NCBI RefSeq assembly: GCF_031679605.1
Contig: NZ_CP117522.1
Span: 744,001-808,000 of the forward strand
Direction: 5' to 3'
Source: Streptomyces luomodiensis
Lineage (GTDB): Bacteria > Actinomycetota > Actinomycetes > Streptomycetales > Streptomycetaceae
DNA length: 64,000 bases
Below, piece after piece: positions 25,064 through 34,783 of this stretch. Every line of letters begins with the position of its first letter. Position 1 is the stretch's first letter. The notes beneath the pieces were generated by a model. That model had not been told where the DNA came from, did not search any database, and saw only the letters and a program-made list of their open reading frames with translations. Position numbers and translations under genes: made by a program.

Positions 25064-26323
25064 GTGGCAGCGCCACTGCCCAACACCCAGCAGGCGATGC
25101 GCCGGCGCAATCTCTCCCTCGTGCTGCACGCCGTGGCCGCCCACGGCCCGCTGTCCCGTGCGTCGGTGGCGGCCCGGGTGGGGCTGACCCGGGCCGCCGT
25201 CTCCACGCTCGTCGACGAGCTGATCCGGGACGGCCTGCTGGTCGAGCTGGGCCCCTCCCGGCCCGGCACGGTCGGCCGTCCCGGCAGCGCCCTGCAACTC
25301 AATGAGCGCGGTCCGGCCGGGCTCGGCGCGGAGATCGGGGTGGACCACCTCGCGGTGTGCGCGGTGGACCTGGCCGGACGGGTGCGGGCCCGCACCGAGG
25401 TCGCGTCGGCCAACCGTGACCGTTCACCGGCCCCGGTGCTCGCCCAGCTCTCCGCCCTGGTCGGTGAGGTCGCGGCGGAGGCCGGACGGGACGGGCTGCG
25501 ACCGGTGGGGCTCGCGGTCGCGGTGCCCGGCCTGGTGGCGCGGGACGCGTCCCTGGTCGTGCGCGCCCCCAATCTCGGCTGGGAAGGGGTGGACATCGGC
25601 CCCGGGCTGCGCGCGGCGCTGCCCGGTCTGCCGGTGGTCGTCGACAACGAGGCGAATCTGGGCGCGCTCGCCGAGCTGTGGCGGGGCGGCCACGACCCGG
25701 CTCCCCGGGACTTCGTCCACGTCTCGGCCGAGATCGGCATCGGCGCCGCGGTCGTGCTCGACGGACGGCTGCTGCGCGGCACCCACGGTTTCGCGGGTGA
25801 GCTGGGCCATGTGCCGGTACGTCCCGAGGGGCCCGCGTGCGCCTGCGGCGGACGCGGCTGTCTGGAGCAGTACGCGGGCGAGGAGGCGGTACTGCGGGCG
25901 AGCGGCCTGTCCCCCGAGCAGGCCGCGGCCGAACACCCGGGCCCCGGCGGTCGTATCGCCCTGCTGGCCGTGCGGGCGGCTGGCGGCGACCGGCAGGTGC
26001 GGCGCGCGCTGCGCGGGGCGGGCTCGGCGCTCGGCATCGCCCTCGCGGGCGCGGTGAACCTCCTGGACCCTGAGAGGGTGGTGCTCGGCGGCGCGCTGAC
26101 GCCGCTGGCGCCCTGGCTGCTGCCCGCCCTGGAGCGGGAGCTGGGCCGGCGGCTCGCCGACCCGGCCCGTCCGGGCGGCGGGGCGGTGACGGTCTCCCGG
26201 CTCGGCCCGGACGGTCCGCTGCTGGGCGCGGCCAGTTCGGTGGTGCAGGCGGTCCTCGACGATCCGGCGGGGTTCAGGGACCTCGCCGGGGCCGGGGCCG
26301 GGCTCAGAGGAAGCGATGCATGA
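25064..26323 (+). CDS. ROK-family transcriptional regulator, XylR-like
   Basis: A 419-residue ROK repressor. The N-terminal winged helix (LSRASVAARVGLTRAAVSTL) is followed by a sugar-kinase-like domain with the ROK zinc motif CACGGRGCLE (about residues 265-275). GTG at 25064 is chosen because GAGAGGAGA lies about 10 nt upstream; the in-frame ATG at 25031 has no ribosome-binding site. Position directly after xylB and close to the xylA-xylB operator suggests it represses xylose genes and is released by sugar. It overlaps the convergent GNAT gene by 20 nt. Confidence 0.88.
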   Translation: MAAPLPNTQQAMRRRNLSLVLHAVAAHGPLSRASVAARVGLTRAAVSTLVDELIRDGLLVELGPSRPGTVGRPGSALQLNERGPAGLGAEIGVDHLAVCAVDLAGRVRARTEVASANRDRSPAPVLAQLSALVGEVAAEAGRDGLRPVGLAVAVPGLVARDASLVVRAPNLGWEGVDIGPGLRAALPGLPVVVDNEANLGALAELWRGGHDPAPRDFVHVSAEIGIGAAVVLDGRLLRGTHGFAGELGHVPVRPEGPACACGGRGCLEQYAGEEAVLRASGLSPEQAAAEHPGPGGRIALLAVRAAGGDRQVRRALRGAGSALGIALAGAVNLLDPERVVLGGALTPLAPWLLPALERELGRRLADPARPGGGAVTVSRLGPDGPLLGAASSVVQAVLDDPAGFRDLAGAGAGLRGSDA

Positions 26324-26792
26324 TGTGCAGCCCCACATAGCCCTTGGTGGGGTGGTCGAACGCCTGGGGAACGGTGCCGATCACCTCGAAGCCGAGTGAG
26401 CGCCACAGCGCCACCGCCCGGGTGTTGCTCTCCACCACGGCGTTGAACTGCATCGCCCGGTAGCCCTCGGCGCGCGCCCACTCCAGGACGTGCTCGCCCA
26501 GCGCCCGACCCACACCGCGCCCGCCGTGCTCGGGGGCCACCATGAAACTGGCCCCCGCGACATGCGCGCCGGGCCCCATCTGGTTCGGGTTCATCTTGGC
26601 CGAGCCGAGGACCACGCCGTCGGAATCGGTGGCGACGACGGTACGGCTCGGGGGCTTCAGCATCCAGATGTCGCGGGCCCGGTCCTCGGCCATGTCGCGG
26701 GGGTAGGTGTAGGTCTCGCCCGCGGCGACGATGCGGTGCAGGAAGGCCCATATGGCGGGCCAGTCCTCGGCGGTGGCGGTCCTGATCAACAT
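26304..26792 (-). CDS. GNAT-family N-acetyltransferase
   Basis: A 162-residue acetyltransferase transferring acetyl from acetyl-CoA to an unknown amine. The fold signature is visible as MVAPEHGGRGVGRALGEHV (acetyl-CoA pyrophosphate loop, R/Q-x-x-G-x-G/A) near residues 83-101, followed by NAVVESNTRAVALWRSLGF. It starts at ATG 26792. The 3' end overlaps the ROK gene convergently. Confidence 0.87.
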   Translation of the reverse strand: MLIRTATAEDWPAIWAFLHRIVAAGETYTYPRDMAEDRARDIWMLKPPSRTVVATDSDGVVLGSAKMNPNQMGPGAHVAGASFMVAPEHGGRGVGRALGEHVLEWARAEGYRAMQFNAVVESNTRAVALWRSLGFEVIGTVPQAFDHPTKGYVGLHIMHRFL

Positions 26793-27267
26793 GCGGCCCA
26801 GGATGGCGGCGGACCCGGTGGACCCGCGAACGGTTTTTCAAGGCCGCGCTCGCTCCAGGCACAGCGACCGCTTCGACCTGCGTTGATCATGTGCGCCCCT
26901 GAGAGCGCCGGCCGGGCAACAGCACCGCCTGCCACGACGAGGGGAAACACCTGCAATCCCATCGGCATCCAGACGTGAAATCACCGCAGTGACACCAGAA
27001 AACTCAATGGCCGATTGGACGCCAGAACATATGCGACAAAATTCCATCGATCGGGCGCTAATCCGTCGGCGCGCAAACCGAGGCAACGTCCGCCAGCTGC
27101 CAGCAGGCTCAATCATCACGCCGAGAGTGCTCGCGCGCCGAGAAAACAGATCGAGACAATCACGGCAGTTTACGCCGATGTAACCCAGAGTAGCTGTGGG
27201 CGATCATTCCGCAGGCGAGGATGGCGGCTGAAAGGATCATTCGGTCACGCCGATTCCGGGGGTATTG
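26793..27267. other. AT-richer gene-free stretch before the TTA-containing operon
   Basis: These 475 bases are clearly poorer in GC than the neighbours, mainly from 26980 onward. Short open frames exist (for example 26989-27183) but none has a ribosome-binding site or recognisable product. It contains the promoter of the following operon; TAGCTG near 27190 is a weak -10 candidate. The composition suggests transferred DNA. Confidence 0.55.
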
Positions 27268-28077
27268 ATGCAAGAAAATAAAACGCTGGTCACTTCTGCG
27301 CGGGGGAGCGTGGACTTACCGTATGCGGCCCTGGCACTGGAGGCGGCCGAGGAAGGCGCCAAGGCCATTGATGAGCACGCCGCGGAATTCCTCCAGTCGG
27401 TGACCAGCAAGGGAGCCCGCTACGACCTTGTGACGCGCGCCGACAAGGAAGCGGAGCGCGCGATCATCAGCCACCTCTCGACCCGAAGTCCGAACGACGG
27501 AATCCTCGCCGAGGAGACCGGATCGCGGGAGGGGACCTCTGGGTTGCGGTGGGTGATCGACCCGATCGACGGGACCACGAACTTCGTGCACGGGCGACGC
27601 GACTTCGCCGTCTCGGTCGGGCTCGAGTCACGCGACGGGATCTTCGCGGGTGCCGTGGTCCGGCCCGCTCACGGCGACTGGGCCGCGGCGGAAGGAGACC
27701 GGGTCTTCTCCAGCGCAGGACACCGGATGTCGGTCTCCTCGGTCCGGGTGAACGAGGCCCTGGTCGCAGTCGGCCTCTGCCACGACGCCACCGCACGGGC
27801 GTTCACCCTGCGGCAGATCGTGCCGGCCCTGGTCGCCCAGGTCCAGGACTGGCGCTGGGTGGGATCCGCCGCCTGCGATCTCTTCTCGGTGGCCGACGGC
27901 TCACTCGACGGCTACGTCGGAATCAATCTCAGCATCTGGGACATCGCAGCCGGTATCGCTCTGGTGAAGGCCGCCGGGGGCCAGTGCGAAACCGTTCGGG
28001 CCGGGCAGATCGACGCTTTCCTCGCGGGATCTCCCGAAGTCGTCGCGGGACTGAAGCACGCCCTCATCAACCTGTGA
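27268..28077 (+). CDS. Inositol-monophosphatase-family phosphatase, TTA codon
   Basis: A 269-residue Mg-dependent sugar phosphatase. The metal sites are EETG (about residues 80-83), DPIDGTTNF (about 97-105) and WDIAAG (about 223), the full IMPase/FBPase/CysQ set. Substrate could be inositol phosphate, histidinol phosphate or PAP and cannot be told. Codon 17 is TTA (27316-27318), so expression may wait for the bldA tRNA. ATG 27268 is chosen over the adjacent TTG; GGGGG lies 5-6 nt upstream. It is followed after 31 nt by a dxs gene with the same feature, forming a two-gene operon in an AT-richer island. Confidence 0.88.
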   Translation: MQENKTLVTSARGSVDLPYAALALEAAEEGAKAIDEHAAEFLQSVTSKGARYDLVTRADKEAERAIISHLSTRSPNDGILAEETGSREGTSGLRWVIDPIDGTTNFVHGRRDFAVSVGLESRDGIFAGAVVRPAHGDWAAAEGDRVFSSAGHRMSVSSVRVNEALVAVGLCHDATARAFTLRQIVPALVAQVQDWRWVGSAACDLFSVADGSLDGYVGINLSIWDIAAGIALVKAAGGQCETVRAGQIDAFLAGSPEVVAGLKHALINL

Positions 28078-28108
28078 ACTCCTGGGAAACGGTGCAGAAA
28101 GGAATCCC

Positions 28109-30058
28109 ATGGTGCAACTGCTCAACGAGATCAGCTCCCCGGAAGACCTGCACAAGCTGTCCGAAGGGGAGTTGGAACGCCTTGCCTCGGAGATACGCAC
28201 CTTCCTCATCGAGCACGTCTCACAGACCGGTGGTCACCTGGGTCCCAATCTCGGGGTAGTAGAACTCACATTAGCGCTGCACCGGGTTTTCGATTCTCCC
28301 AAGGATTCCATCGTCTGGGACACCGGACACCAGTCCTATGTCCACAAGATCGTCACGGGGCGCCGGAACATGTTCCCCACGCTCCGCACGAAGGGCGGCC
28401 TCTCGGGCTATCCGTCACGAGCGGAGTCCGCACACGACCTGGTCGAGAACTCCCATGCCTCCACGGCCCTCGCCTACGCCGACGGATTGTCCAAGGCGTA
28501 CGCGCTGCGGGGCGAGGTCGATCGGTGCACGGTGGCAGTCATCGGTGATGGTGCCTTGACAGGCGGCATGGCATGGGAGGCTCTGAACAACATCGCGTCG
28601 GCGGGCAACTCCAGGCCCCTGGTGATCGTCGTCAACGACAACGGCCGCTCCTACTCGCCCACGGTCGGAGGGCTGGCGCGGCACCTCTCGGCGCTGCGGA
28701 CCCTGCCGGCGTACGAGAGGTTCCTGGCAGCCGGTAAGGAGCTCCTCGACCGTACGCCCGTCGTCGGCAATCCCGTCTACGGGGCCCTGCACGGCGTCAA
28801 GCAGGGGCTCAAGGACATCGTGGCACCGCAGGCGCTCTTCGAGGATCTCGGTATCAAGTACGTCGGGCCGGTGGACGGACACGACGTCACCGAGTTGGAG
28901 AACTCCCTGCGCCTCGCCAAGGGGTTCGGAAGTCCGGTCATCGTCCACTGCATCACGGAGAAGGGACGCGGATACAGCCCTGCCGAACGGGACGAAGCCG
29001 AACGGTTCCACGCCGTGGGAAAGATCGACTCCCGCACCGGGGAAGCGTCGTCGGACGGTTCGCAGAGCTGGACGTCCGTCTTCGCCGCGGAGATCGCCGA
29101 GATCGGTGCGGAGAACCCGAGCGTCACCGCCATCACGGCGGCCATGCAAGGTCCGGTCGGACTGGGTGAGTTCGGCAAACGCCACCCCGACCGGTTCTTC
29201 GACGTCGGCATCGCGGAACAGCACGCGGTCACCTCGGCGGCCGGCATGGCGATGGCTGGTCTGCATCCCGTCGTCGCCGTGTACTCCACCTTCCTGAACC
29301 GGGCCTTCGACCAGCTCCTCATGGACGTCGCCCTGCACCGGTGTGGCGTGACGTTCGTACTGGACCGCGCCGGCATCACCGGCAGTGATGGTGCCAGCCA
29401 CAACGGCATGTGGGATCTGTCCCTGCTCAACATGGTTCCCCACCTGCGCGTGGCCGTCCCCCGGGACGCCGACACCCTTCGTGAAGAACTCCGCGAGGCC
29501 GTCGGCGTCACGGACGCGCCGACAGCCCTGCGCTTCCCCAAAGGCGCGGTCGAGCCCGCCGTGCCCGCGCTCGAACGCAGGCACGGCGTCGACGTGCTGT
29601 ACGAATCCGAGCAGCGCGGCGTACTGATCGTCGGTGTGGGCGCCATGGCAGGTCCGTGCGTACGAGTAGCGCACCGGCTCTCCGACGACGGTGTCGACGC
29701 CACGGTCATCGACCCGAGGTGGGTCAAGCCGGTGCCCGAGGGACTCGTCCGGCTGGCCCGTGGATATCGTCATGTCGTCACCGTGGAGGACAGTGGACGC
29801 ATGGGGGGCGTGGGGGCAGCCGTGACGCAGGCGCTGCGTGATGCCCGTGTCACCGTTCCGGTCGACGTCATCGGCATTCCCCAACAGTTCCTCGACCACG
29901 GGTCGCGCGGTGAACTCCTCGCGGAGCTGGGACTCGCCGAGGACGCCCTGCACCAGGCCATCTACGGCGCCGTGGACCTCGGCCCGAGCAGGAACGGGGG
30001 CCGTCGCCGGGGAGGGGGAATCCCGAGCAACCTCGTGCCGATCGCCGACAACGCCTGA
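28109..30058 (+). CDS. dxs: 1-Deoxy-D-xylulose-5-phosphate synthase, probable extra copy
   Basis: A 649-residue thiamine-diphosphate enzyme joining pyruvate and glyceraldehyde 3-phosphate, the first step of the MEP isoprenoid route. Motifs include [21 protein letters not shown], the ThDP-binding GDGALTGG (about 147) with a downstream Asn, and the pyrimidine-domain [14 protein letters not shown]. Leu55 is encoded by TTA (28271-28273). AGAAAGGA precedes the ATG. The C-terminus ends in a Gly/Arg-rich link and a short hydrophobic tail ([12 protein letters not shown]). Streptomyces normally keep a housekeeping dxs elsewhere, so this looks like a secondary-metabolism copy; that is inference. Confidence 0.94.
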   Translation: MVQLLNEISSPEDLHKLSEGELERLASEIRTFLIEHVSQTGGHLGPNLGVVELTLALHRVFDSPKDSIVWDTGHQSYVHKIVTGRRNMFPTLRTKGGLSGYPSRAESAHDLVENSHASTALAYADGLSKAYALRGEVDRCTVAVIGDGALTGGMAWEALNNIASAGNSRPLVIVVNDNGRSYSPTVGGLARHLSALRTLPAYERFLAAGKELLDRTPVVGNPVYGALHGVKQGLKDIVAPQALFEDLGIKYVGPVDGHDVTELENSLRLAKGFGSPVIVHCITEKGRGYSPAERDEAERFHAVGKIDSRTGEASSDGSQSWTSVFAAEIAEIGAENPSVTAITAAMQGPVGLGEFGKRHPDRFFDVGIAEQHAVTSAAGMAMAGLHPVVAVYSTFLNRAFDQLLMDVALHRCGVTFVLDRAGITGSDGASHNGMWDLSLLNMVPHLRVAVPRDADTLREELREAVGVTDAPTALRFPKGAVEPAVPALERRHGVDVLYESEQRGVLIVGVGAMAGPCVRVAHRLSDDGVDATVIDPRWVKPVPEGLVRLARGYRHVVTVEDSGRMGGVGAAVTQALRDARVTVPVDVIGIPQQFLDHGSRGELLAELGLAEDALHQAIYGAVDLGPSRNGGRRRGGGIPSNLVPIADNA

Positions 30059-30140
30059 TGAGGCGGCCACCGGGCCTCGTACGCCACCGCGGCCAACGAG
30101 GTGACCAAGCCTGCTCAAGGTGAGACAGGTGCCATGCGGA

Positions 30141-30169
30141 AGGGGTGCTCCTCGATCAGGGGCACCCCT
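30141..30169 (+). terminator. Hairpin terminator after dxs
   Basis: AGGGGTGC (30141-30148) pairs with GCACCCCT (30162-30169), followed by a pyrimidine-rich CTTCATGTT. It lies between convergent dxs and the phosphodiesterase gene. Confidence 0.7.
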
Positions 30170-30210
30170 CTTCATGTTCCGCCGGTGGCTGCCGGGAGCC
30201 GTACGGCGCG

Positions 30211-31071
30211 TCAGTGGGCGTCGCGCAGGAAAGCCTCCAGCCCCGCCAGATCGTCGGTGTTGAGGTAGTCCACATCGGCGGCCAGGAGCTCATGCCACAG
30301 GGCGTCGCGCTCCGGCCCGGCCACGTCCGGGGTGGCCCAGAAACGCACGGCCTGCCGGGCGGCGTGCGCGGAGGCGACCAGGCGGCGCAGCGTCTCGCGC
30401 TCCGCCGACGGTATCGGCCCGGCTCCCGTCCAGGTGAAGGACTTGGTCCAGTCCGCGCTGATGAGCGGGATGAAGGAGGCGGGCACGCCCGTGCCGAGGT
30501 CCTCCAGTCGTCCGTCGTAGAAGGCGTGGCGCACCTTCTCGGCCTCCATGGGGGCGCGTGCGCCGCGGTCGCCGGAGATGACGGCGGTCACCGCGCCGCG
30601 GCGCACCCGGCCGCCGACCCCGCCGTAGGCGGCGCTGAACAGGTGGCCGTAGCGGCGCAGCCGCTTGGCCAGTTCCCGATAGGTGGGCTCCCCGGCCGTC
30701 TTGATGTCGATCAGCAGTTGCAGGGACAGGTCGTAGCCGCGGTAGACCCGGCCGCCGCCCGCCTTCACCCGCCGGGCCAGCGGGTCGAGGTAGAGCGACT
30801 CCAGGGTGCGGGTGGGGTCCAGCTCGGTGGCGTCGTGGGCGACCAGCAACTGGCCGTCGACCAGCCAGATGTCGGCCTCCACGCTGCCGAAGCCGTGGGC
30901 GAGCGCGTCGGTGAGCGGGTGCGGGTGCTCGTAGTCGTTGTGGGCGTGGGCTCTGGCCAGCGGCCGCTCACCCTTCGAAGCGGACGTGCTCGCGAACGCG
31001 GGCGCGGCCGCGCCGCCCGCCAGAGCTGCTCCGAGGGTGAGGACAAAGGCACGGCGTGTACGGCGGACCAT
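30211..31071 (-). CDS. Tat-exported GDPD/PI-PLC-like phosphodiesterase family protein
   Basis: A 286-residue exported protein. The start at 31071 gives a twin-arginine signal (RRTRRAFVLTLG) with cleavage near AFA; earlier in-frame starts have no signal sense. The mature part has the TIM-barrel phosphodiesterase pattern AHAHNDYEHPHPL, SVEADIWLVDGQLLVAHD and LQLLIDIKTAGE, giving His, Glu/Asp and Lys active-site candidates. Related enzymes cleave glycerophosphodiesters or phosphoinositides; substrate here is unknown. It lies between dxs and the encapsulin genes on the opposite strand. Confidence 0.82.
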   Translation of the reverse strand: MVRRTRRAFVLTLGAALAGGAAAPAFASTSASKGERPLARAHAHNDYEHPHPLTDALAHGFGSVEADIWLVDGQLLVAHDATELDPTRTLESLYLDPLARRVKAGGGRVYRGYDLSLQLLIDIKTAGEPTYRELAKRLRRYGHLFSAAYGGVGGRVRRGAVTAVISGDRGARAPMEAEKVRHAFYDGRLEDLGTGVPASFIPLISADWTKSFTWTGAGPIPSAERETLRRLVASAHAARQAVRFWATPDVAGPERDALWHELLAADVDYLNTDDLAGLEAFLRDAH

Positions 31072-31479
31072 GGGGCCTCCCGGCTCTCGTCCCGGCGTGA
31101 TGCCGGATACGCACGATGGACGCCAGTGAGTATCGGGGGCCCGTGCGCCCAAGGGGCAGTGGTGTGCGAAGAGTTCCACGGGTGGTCCCCGGCCATTTCC
31201 TCGCCGTTCCCAAGGTGCCGGGGCGGTGGCGGCGGTGCCCGCCCGCGGGGCGCGGGGCGGACGCGCGGGCGCCGGGTGCACGGCGGCTGTCCGCCCTCCG
31301 GGACAATCCGTCCGTCCTCCAGGGCAATCGGAGTGTTTACCCGTCAGCGGCGGTGGTCATTACCGTATCCGGGCACTCTTTTGAGTGAATGCATCGCCCA
31401 AAATCCGCTGATAGCTTGGCAGTTGCTCGAGCGCGGAATTACTCCTCAGGGTGCGTACAGGGATGGGTGAGCATTCACG
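31072..31479. other. Intergenic region upstream of encapsulin genes
   Basis: No coding frame is supported in these 408 bases. The distal half is AT-richer and includes the palindrome CACTCTTTTGAGTG (31374-31387), a possible operator, and TGATAGCTT near 31409 as a weak -10 candidate. Promoters for both the exported phosphodiesterase and the shell genes must lie here. Confidence 0.5.
31374..31387. promoter_or_regulatory. 14-bp palindrome upstream of encapsulin gene
   Basis: CACTC-TTTT-GAGTG is a short inverted repeat about 95 nt before the first shell gene start, in an otherwise unstructured AT-richer stretch. It could be an operator; no regulator is adjacent. Confidence 0.35.
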
Positions 31480-32892
31480 ATGACGACGTCCGTTGGACCG
31501 GGTTCCGGTACCGATATTTCACAGCCGCCGTTGAGCCTCGGCACGGCGGCCGCGCGGAATCTGGCGACGACGACCAAATCCGTTCCTCAGATGCAGGGCA
31601 TCACCTCCCGATGGTTGCTGCGCATGCTGCCGTGGGTGCAGGTTCCGGGTGGTTCCTACCGGGTGAACCGCCGGGCGTCGCACACGCTCGGCAACGGCCG
31701 CGTGGAGTTCACCACCACCGGGGCCGCGGTGCGGGTCATCCCGGTCGAGCTGCGCGAGCTGCCGCTGCTGCGCGCTTTCGAGGACACCGCGGTGCTCGAG
31801 GCCCTGGCGGACCGCTTCACCCAGCGGGAGTTCGCGCCCGGCGATGTGCTGGTGGAGGCCGGGCGTCCGGCCGATGAGCTCCTCCTCATCGCGCACGGCA
31901 AGGTCGACAAGCTGACCGAGGGCGCGTTCGACGAACCCTCGGTGGTCGGCTCGGCCGCCGGCGGCGACCACATCGGGGAGCCGGAGCTGGCCGCCGCCGA
32001 GGCGGGCACCTGGGGCGTCACCGTGAAGGCCGTGACGTCCTGCACGGTGCTGGCCCTGCCGCGGCAGGAGTTCGAGGAGCAGCTGGACCGCTCCCCGGGG
32101 CTGCGCGCACATGTGGAGGCGGTGCGCTCGGCACCGGAGGCCGAGCAAAACGAGCACGGGGAGGCGGACATCGCCCTGGCCTCGGGGCATTCGGGCGAGC
32201 CGGTGCTGCCGGGCACGTTCGCGGAGTACGAACTGGCCCCGCGCGAGTACGAGCTGAGCGTGGCCCAGACCGTGCTGCGCGTCCACACCCGCGTCGCCGA
32301 CCTCTACAACGAGCCCATGAACCAGGTCGAGCAGCAGCTCCGCCTCACCATCGAGGCCCTGCGCGAACGCCAGGAACACGAACTGATCAACAACCCCCAG
32401 ATCGGCCTGCTGCACAACGCCGACCTCTCCCAGCGCATCCACACCCGCAGCGGCCCACCCACCCCCGACGACCTCGACGCGCTGCTGGCCACCGTCTGGA
32501 AGGACCCGGGGCTGATCCTGGCGCATCCACGGGCCATCGCGGCGATCGGCCGTGAGTTCAACAGCCGCGGCATCTCCCCGCAGCCCACGCAGGTGAACGG
32601 CCATTCATTGCCGGCCTGGCGAGGTGTGCCCATCTTCCCGTGCAACAAGATTCCGGTGACCCGGAGCGGGGTGAGTTCGATTCTCGTCCTGCGCACCGGG
32701 GAGGAGAACCAGGGAGTCATCGGACTGCACCGCACCGGAATTCCCGACGAATACCAGCCAAGTCTCTCGGTGCGGTTCATGGGAATCAGCGAGCAGGCCA
32801 TCATCTCGTATCTCGTCAGCGCCTACTATTCCGCGGCCGTGCTCGTCCCGGACGCGCTCGGAATTCTGGAGAACGTGGAAGTCGGACTCTGA
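31480..32892 (+). CDS. Family 2B encapsulin nanocompartment shell protein (copy 1)
   Basis: A 470-residue HK97-fold shell protein of the family 2B encapsulins. Typical parts are an N-terminal arm ([40 protein letters not shown]) and an inserted cyclic-nucleotide-binding-like domain (about residues 95-220, [18 protein letters not shown]). The shell P- and A-domains follow ([20 protein letters not shown] to the C-terminus, including RWRGVP-like [15 protein letters not shown]). In the nucleotide-binding insert the phosphate-binding cassette reads [15 protein letters not shown] without the usual Arg, so nucleotide binding is doubtful. The RBS GGGTGA about 9 nt before the ATG pairs with the 5' part of the anti-SD. 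A paralogous shell gene follows after 71 nt; no cargo gene is recognisable beside it. Confidence 0.93.
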   Translation: MTTSVGPGSGTDISQPPLSLGTAAARNLATTTKSVPQMQGITSRWLLRMLPWVQVPGGSYRVNRRASHTLGNGRVEFTTTGAAVRVIPVELRELPLLRAFEDTAVLEALADRFTQREFAPGDVLVEAGRPADELLLIAHGKVDKLTEGAFDEPSVVGSAAGGDHIGEPELAAAEAGTWGVTVKAVTSCTVLALPRQEFEEQLDRSPGLRAHVEAVRSAPEAEQNEHGEADIALASGHSGEPVLPGTFAEYELAPREYELSVAQTVLRVHTRVADLYNEPMNQVEQQLRLTIEALRERQEHELINNPQIGLLHNADLSQRIHTRSGPPTPDDLDALLATVWKDPGLILAHPRAIAAIGREFNSRGISPQPTQVNGHSLPAWRGVPIFPCNKIPVTRSGVSSILVLRTGEENQGVIGLHRTGIPDEYQPSLSVRFMGISEQAIISYLVSAYYSAAVLVPDALGILENVEVGL

Positions 32893-32963
32893 CGTCCGCC
32901 CGCCCGGGCCCGTGGCCTTCGCATCCCTTCCCGATGATCTACCGAAATGGGTGATGAGCACAT

Positions 32964-34352
32964 ATGACCACCTCCGTGGAGTCCGGTGAGCAGCCGCTGA
33001 GTCTGGGCACGGCCGCCGCACGGAATCTGGCGACCACCACCAAGTCCGTTCCGCAGATGCAGGCCATCTCCTCCCGATGGCTGCTGCGGGTCCTCCCCTG
33101 GGTCCAGGTGTCCGCCGGCACGTACCGGGTGAACCGCCGGCTGACCTACACGGTCGGGGACGGGCGGGTGGAGTTCATCACCACCGGATCGCAGGTGCGG
33201 GTCATCCCGCCGGAGCTGGGTGAGCTGCCGACGCTGCGCGGCTTCGGGGACACCGCCGTGCTGGAGGCGCTGGCCGACGGCTGCGTCCAGCGCGAGTACG
33301 CGCCCGGGGATGTGCTGGTGGAGGCGGGCCGCCCGGCCGACCAGGTGTACCTGATCGCCCATGGCAAGGTCCGGCAGATCGCCCCCGGCGCCTATGACGA
33401 GGGCAGCACGCTGGCGGTGCTGGCCGATGGGGAGTACTTCGGCGACGCCGCCCTGACCGGCCCGGAGCGGACCTGGGAGTTCACCGTCCGGGCCGTCACC
33501 CGGACCACGGTGCTCACCCTCCCCCGGCGCGCTCTCCAGGAGGCCGCCGACCGCTCCGAGTCGCTGCGCGACCATCTTCAGGGGCTCGCCGACCGGCCCG
33601 CACCCGCTCAGAACCGGCGCGGTGAGGCCGATATCGCCATCGCGTCCGGCCACTCGGGCGAGCCGGTTCTGCCGGGCACGTTCGTGGAGTACGAACTGGC
33701 CCCGCGCGAGTACGAGCTGAGCGTGGCCCAGACCGTGCTGCGCGTCCACACCCGCGTCGCCGACCTCTACAACGAGCCCATGAACCAGGTCGAGCAGCAG
33801 CTCCGCCTCACCATCGAGGCCCTGCGCGAACGCCAGGAACACGAACTGATCAACAACCCCGAGTTCGGCCTGCTGCACAACGCCGACCTCTCCCAGCGCA
33901 TCCACACCCGCAGCGGACCCCCCACCCCCGACGACCTCGACGAACTGCTGGCGCGGCGCCGCAAGACCCAGTACCTGCTGGCGCATCCGCGCACCATCGC
34001 GGCCTTCGGGCGCGAGTGCAACAGCCGTGGTCTGTATCCGCAGGGCGTCGAGGTGGCCGGGGTGGCGGTGCGGGCGTGGCGCGGGGTTCCGCTGCTGCCC
34101 TGCAACAAGATCCCGGTCAGCGAGTCCGGCACCAGCTCCATCCTGGCGATGCGCACCGGGGAGGAGAACCAGGGCGTCATCGGTCTGCACCAGACCGGTA
34201 TCCCGGATGAGTACGAGCCCAGTCTGAACGTCCGGTTCATGGGCATCAGCGAACAGGCCGTGACGTCCTATCTGGTCTCCGCCTACTACTCGGCGGCGAT
34301 CCTGGTGCCCGATGCGGTGGGTGTGCTGGAGGACGTCGAGATCGGCCGCTGA
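32964..34352 (+). CDS. Family 2B encapsulin nanocompartment shell protein (copy 2)
   Basis: A 462-residue paralogue of the preceding shell protein, co-directional, 71 nt downstream. It has the same N-terminal arm, a cyclic-nucleotide-binding-like insert (about 90-215) and shell core. Its phosphate-binding cassette is also atypical ([14 protein letters not shown]). GGGTGATGAGCACAT precedes the ATG, again using GGTGAT as RBS. A 257-nt stretch (33686-33942) differs from the same region of copy 1 at only four positions, although flanking regions have diverged at silent sites. Two shells encoded together suggest a mixed capsid. Family 2B shells are known to package terpene cyclases and other enzymes; no such gene is next to this pair. 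Confidence 0.93.
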   Translation: MTTSVESGEQPLSLGTAAARNLATTTKSVPQMQAISSRWLLRVLPWVQVSAGTYRVNRRLTYTVGDGRVEFITTGSQVRVIPPELGELPTLRGFGDTAVLEALADGCVQREYAPGDVLVEAGRPADQVYLIAHGKVRQIAPGAYDEGSTLAVLADGEYFGDAALTGPERTWEFTVRAVTRTTVLTLPRRALQEAADRSESLRDHLQGLADRPAPAQNRRGEADIAIASGHSGEPVLPGTFVEYELAPREYELSVAQTVLRVHTRVADLYNEPMNQVEQQLRLTIEALRERQEHELINNPEFGLLHNADLSQRIHTRSGPPTPDDLDELLARRRKTQYLLAHPRTIAAFGRECNSRGLYPQGVEVAGVAVRAWRGVPLLPCNKIPVSESGTSSILAMRTGEENQGVIGLHQTGIPDEYEPSLNVRFMGISEQAVTSYLVSAYYSAAILVPDAVGVLEDVEIGR

Positions 34353-34388
34353 GCCCGGCCCGGAGGGGCCGCCCGCCGCGGACGTGGA

Positions 34389-34583
34389 TCAGGGACGGAC
34401 ACTGCTGACCACGTCCGCGGTGGCGGCGAGCCCCTCGGAGATGGTGGGCGCCACACTGCTGCTCGCCAGGTAGAAGCCGAGCGTCACACAGACCAGCGCA
34501 TGGGAGATGCGCAGTCCGCCGCTGCGGAGAAAGACCACCGTCAGGATCAGAAGCAGCAGGACCACGGAGATGGAAATGGCCAT
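34389..34583 (-). CDS. Small two-helix membrane protein
   Basis: A 64-residue hydrophobic protein starting at ATG 34583 with GAGGAGG 7 nt upstream. Residues 2-20 (AISISVVLLLLILTVVFL) and 27-47 (HALVCVTLGFYLASSSVAP) are membrane segments, separated by an Arg/Gly turn, and a short polar tail ends at SSVRP. I believe similar proteins are widespread in Streptomyces, but no function is known to me. It converges on the second encapsulin gene and may be unrelated to it. Confidence 0.75.
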   Translation of the reverse strand: MAISISVVLLLLILTVVFLRSGGLRISHALVCVTLGFYLASSSVAPTISEGLAATADVVSSVRP

Positions 34584-34783
34584 GGGGAGCCTCCTCGGCC
34601 GCTACGGAGCATCGGAATCCGGCCGTCAGTGTGGCTCACCATCGCCCGTGAACCGCCGTGACCTGGTGCTCCATACGGGTGCCGTTCTGCTGTCCGATTA
34701 CTCCGCAGCGGTTTGCTCCCCGGCGGTCGTACCGCCCCGGCGGCGTGATCGCGGAGCGGGGGCGGGTTCGCCGGACCGGCCGG

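Noticed and set aside
26989..27183. Small 64-codon gene before the TTA operon
   Set aside because: No ribosome-binding site, no hydrophobic or domain pattern, and codon usage unlike a gene.
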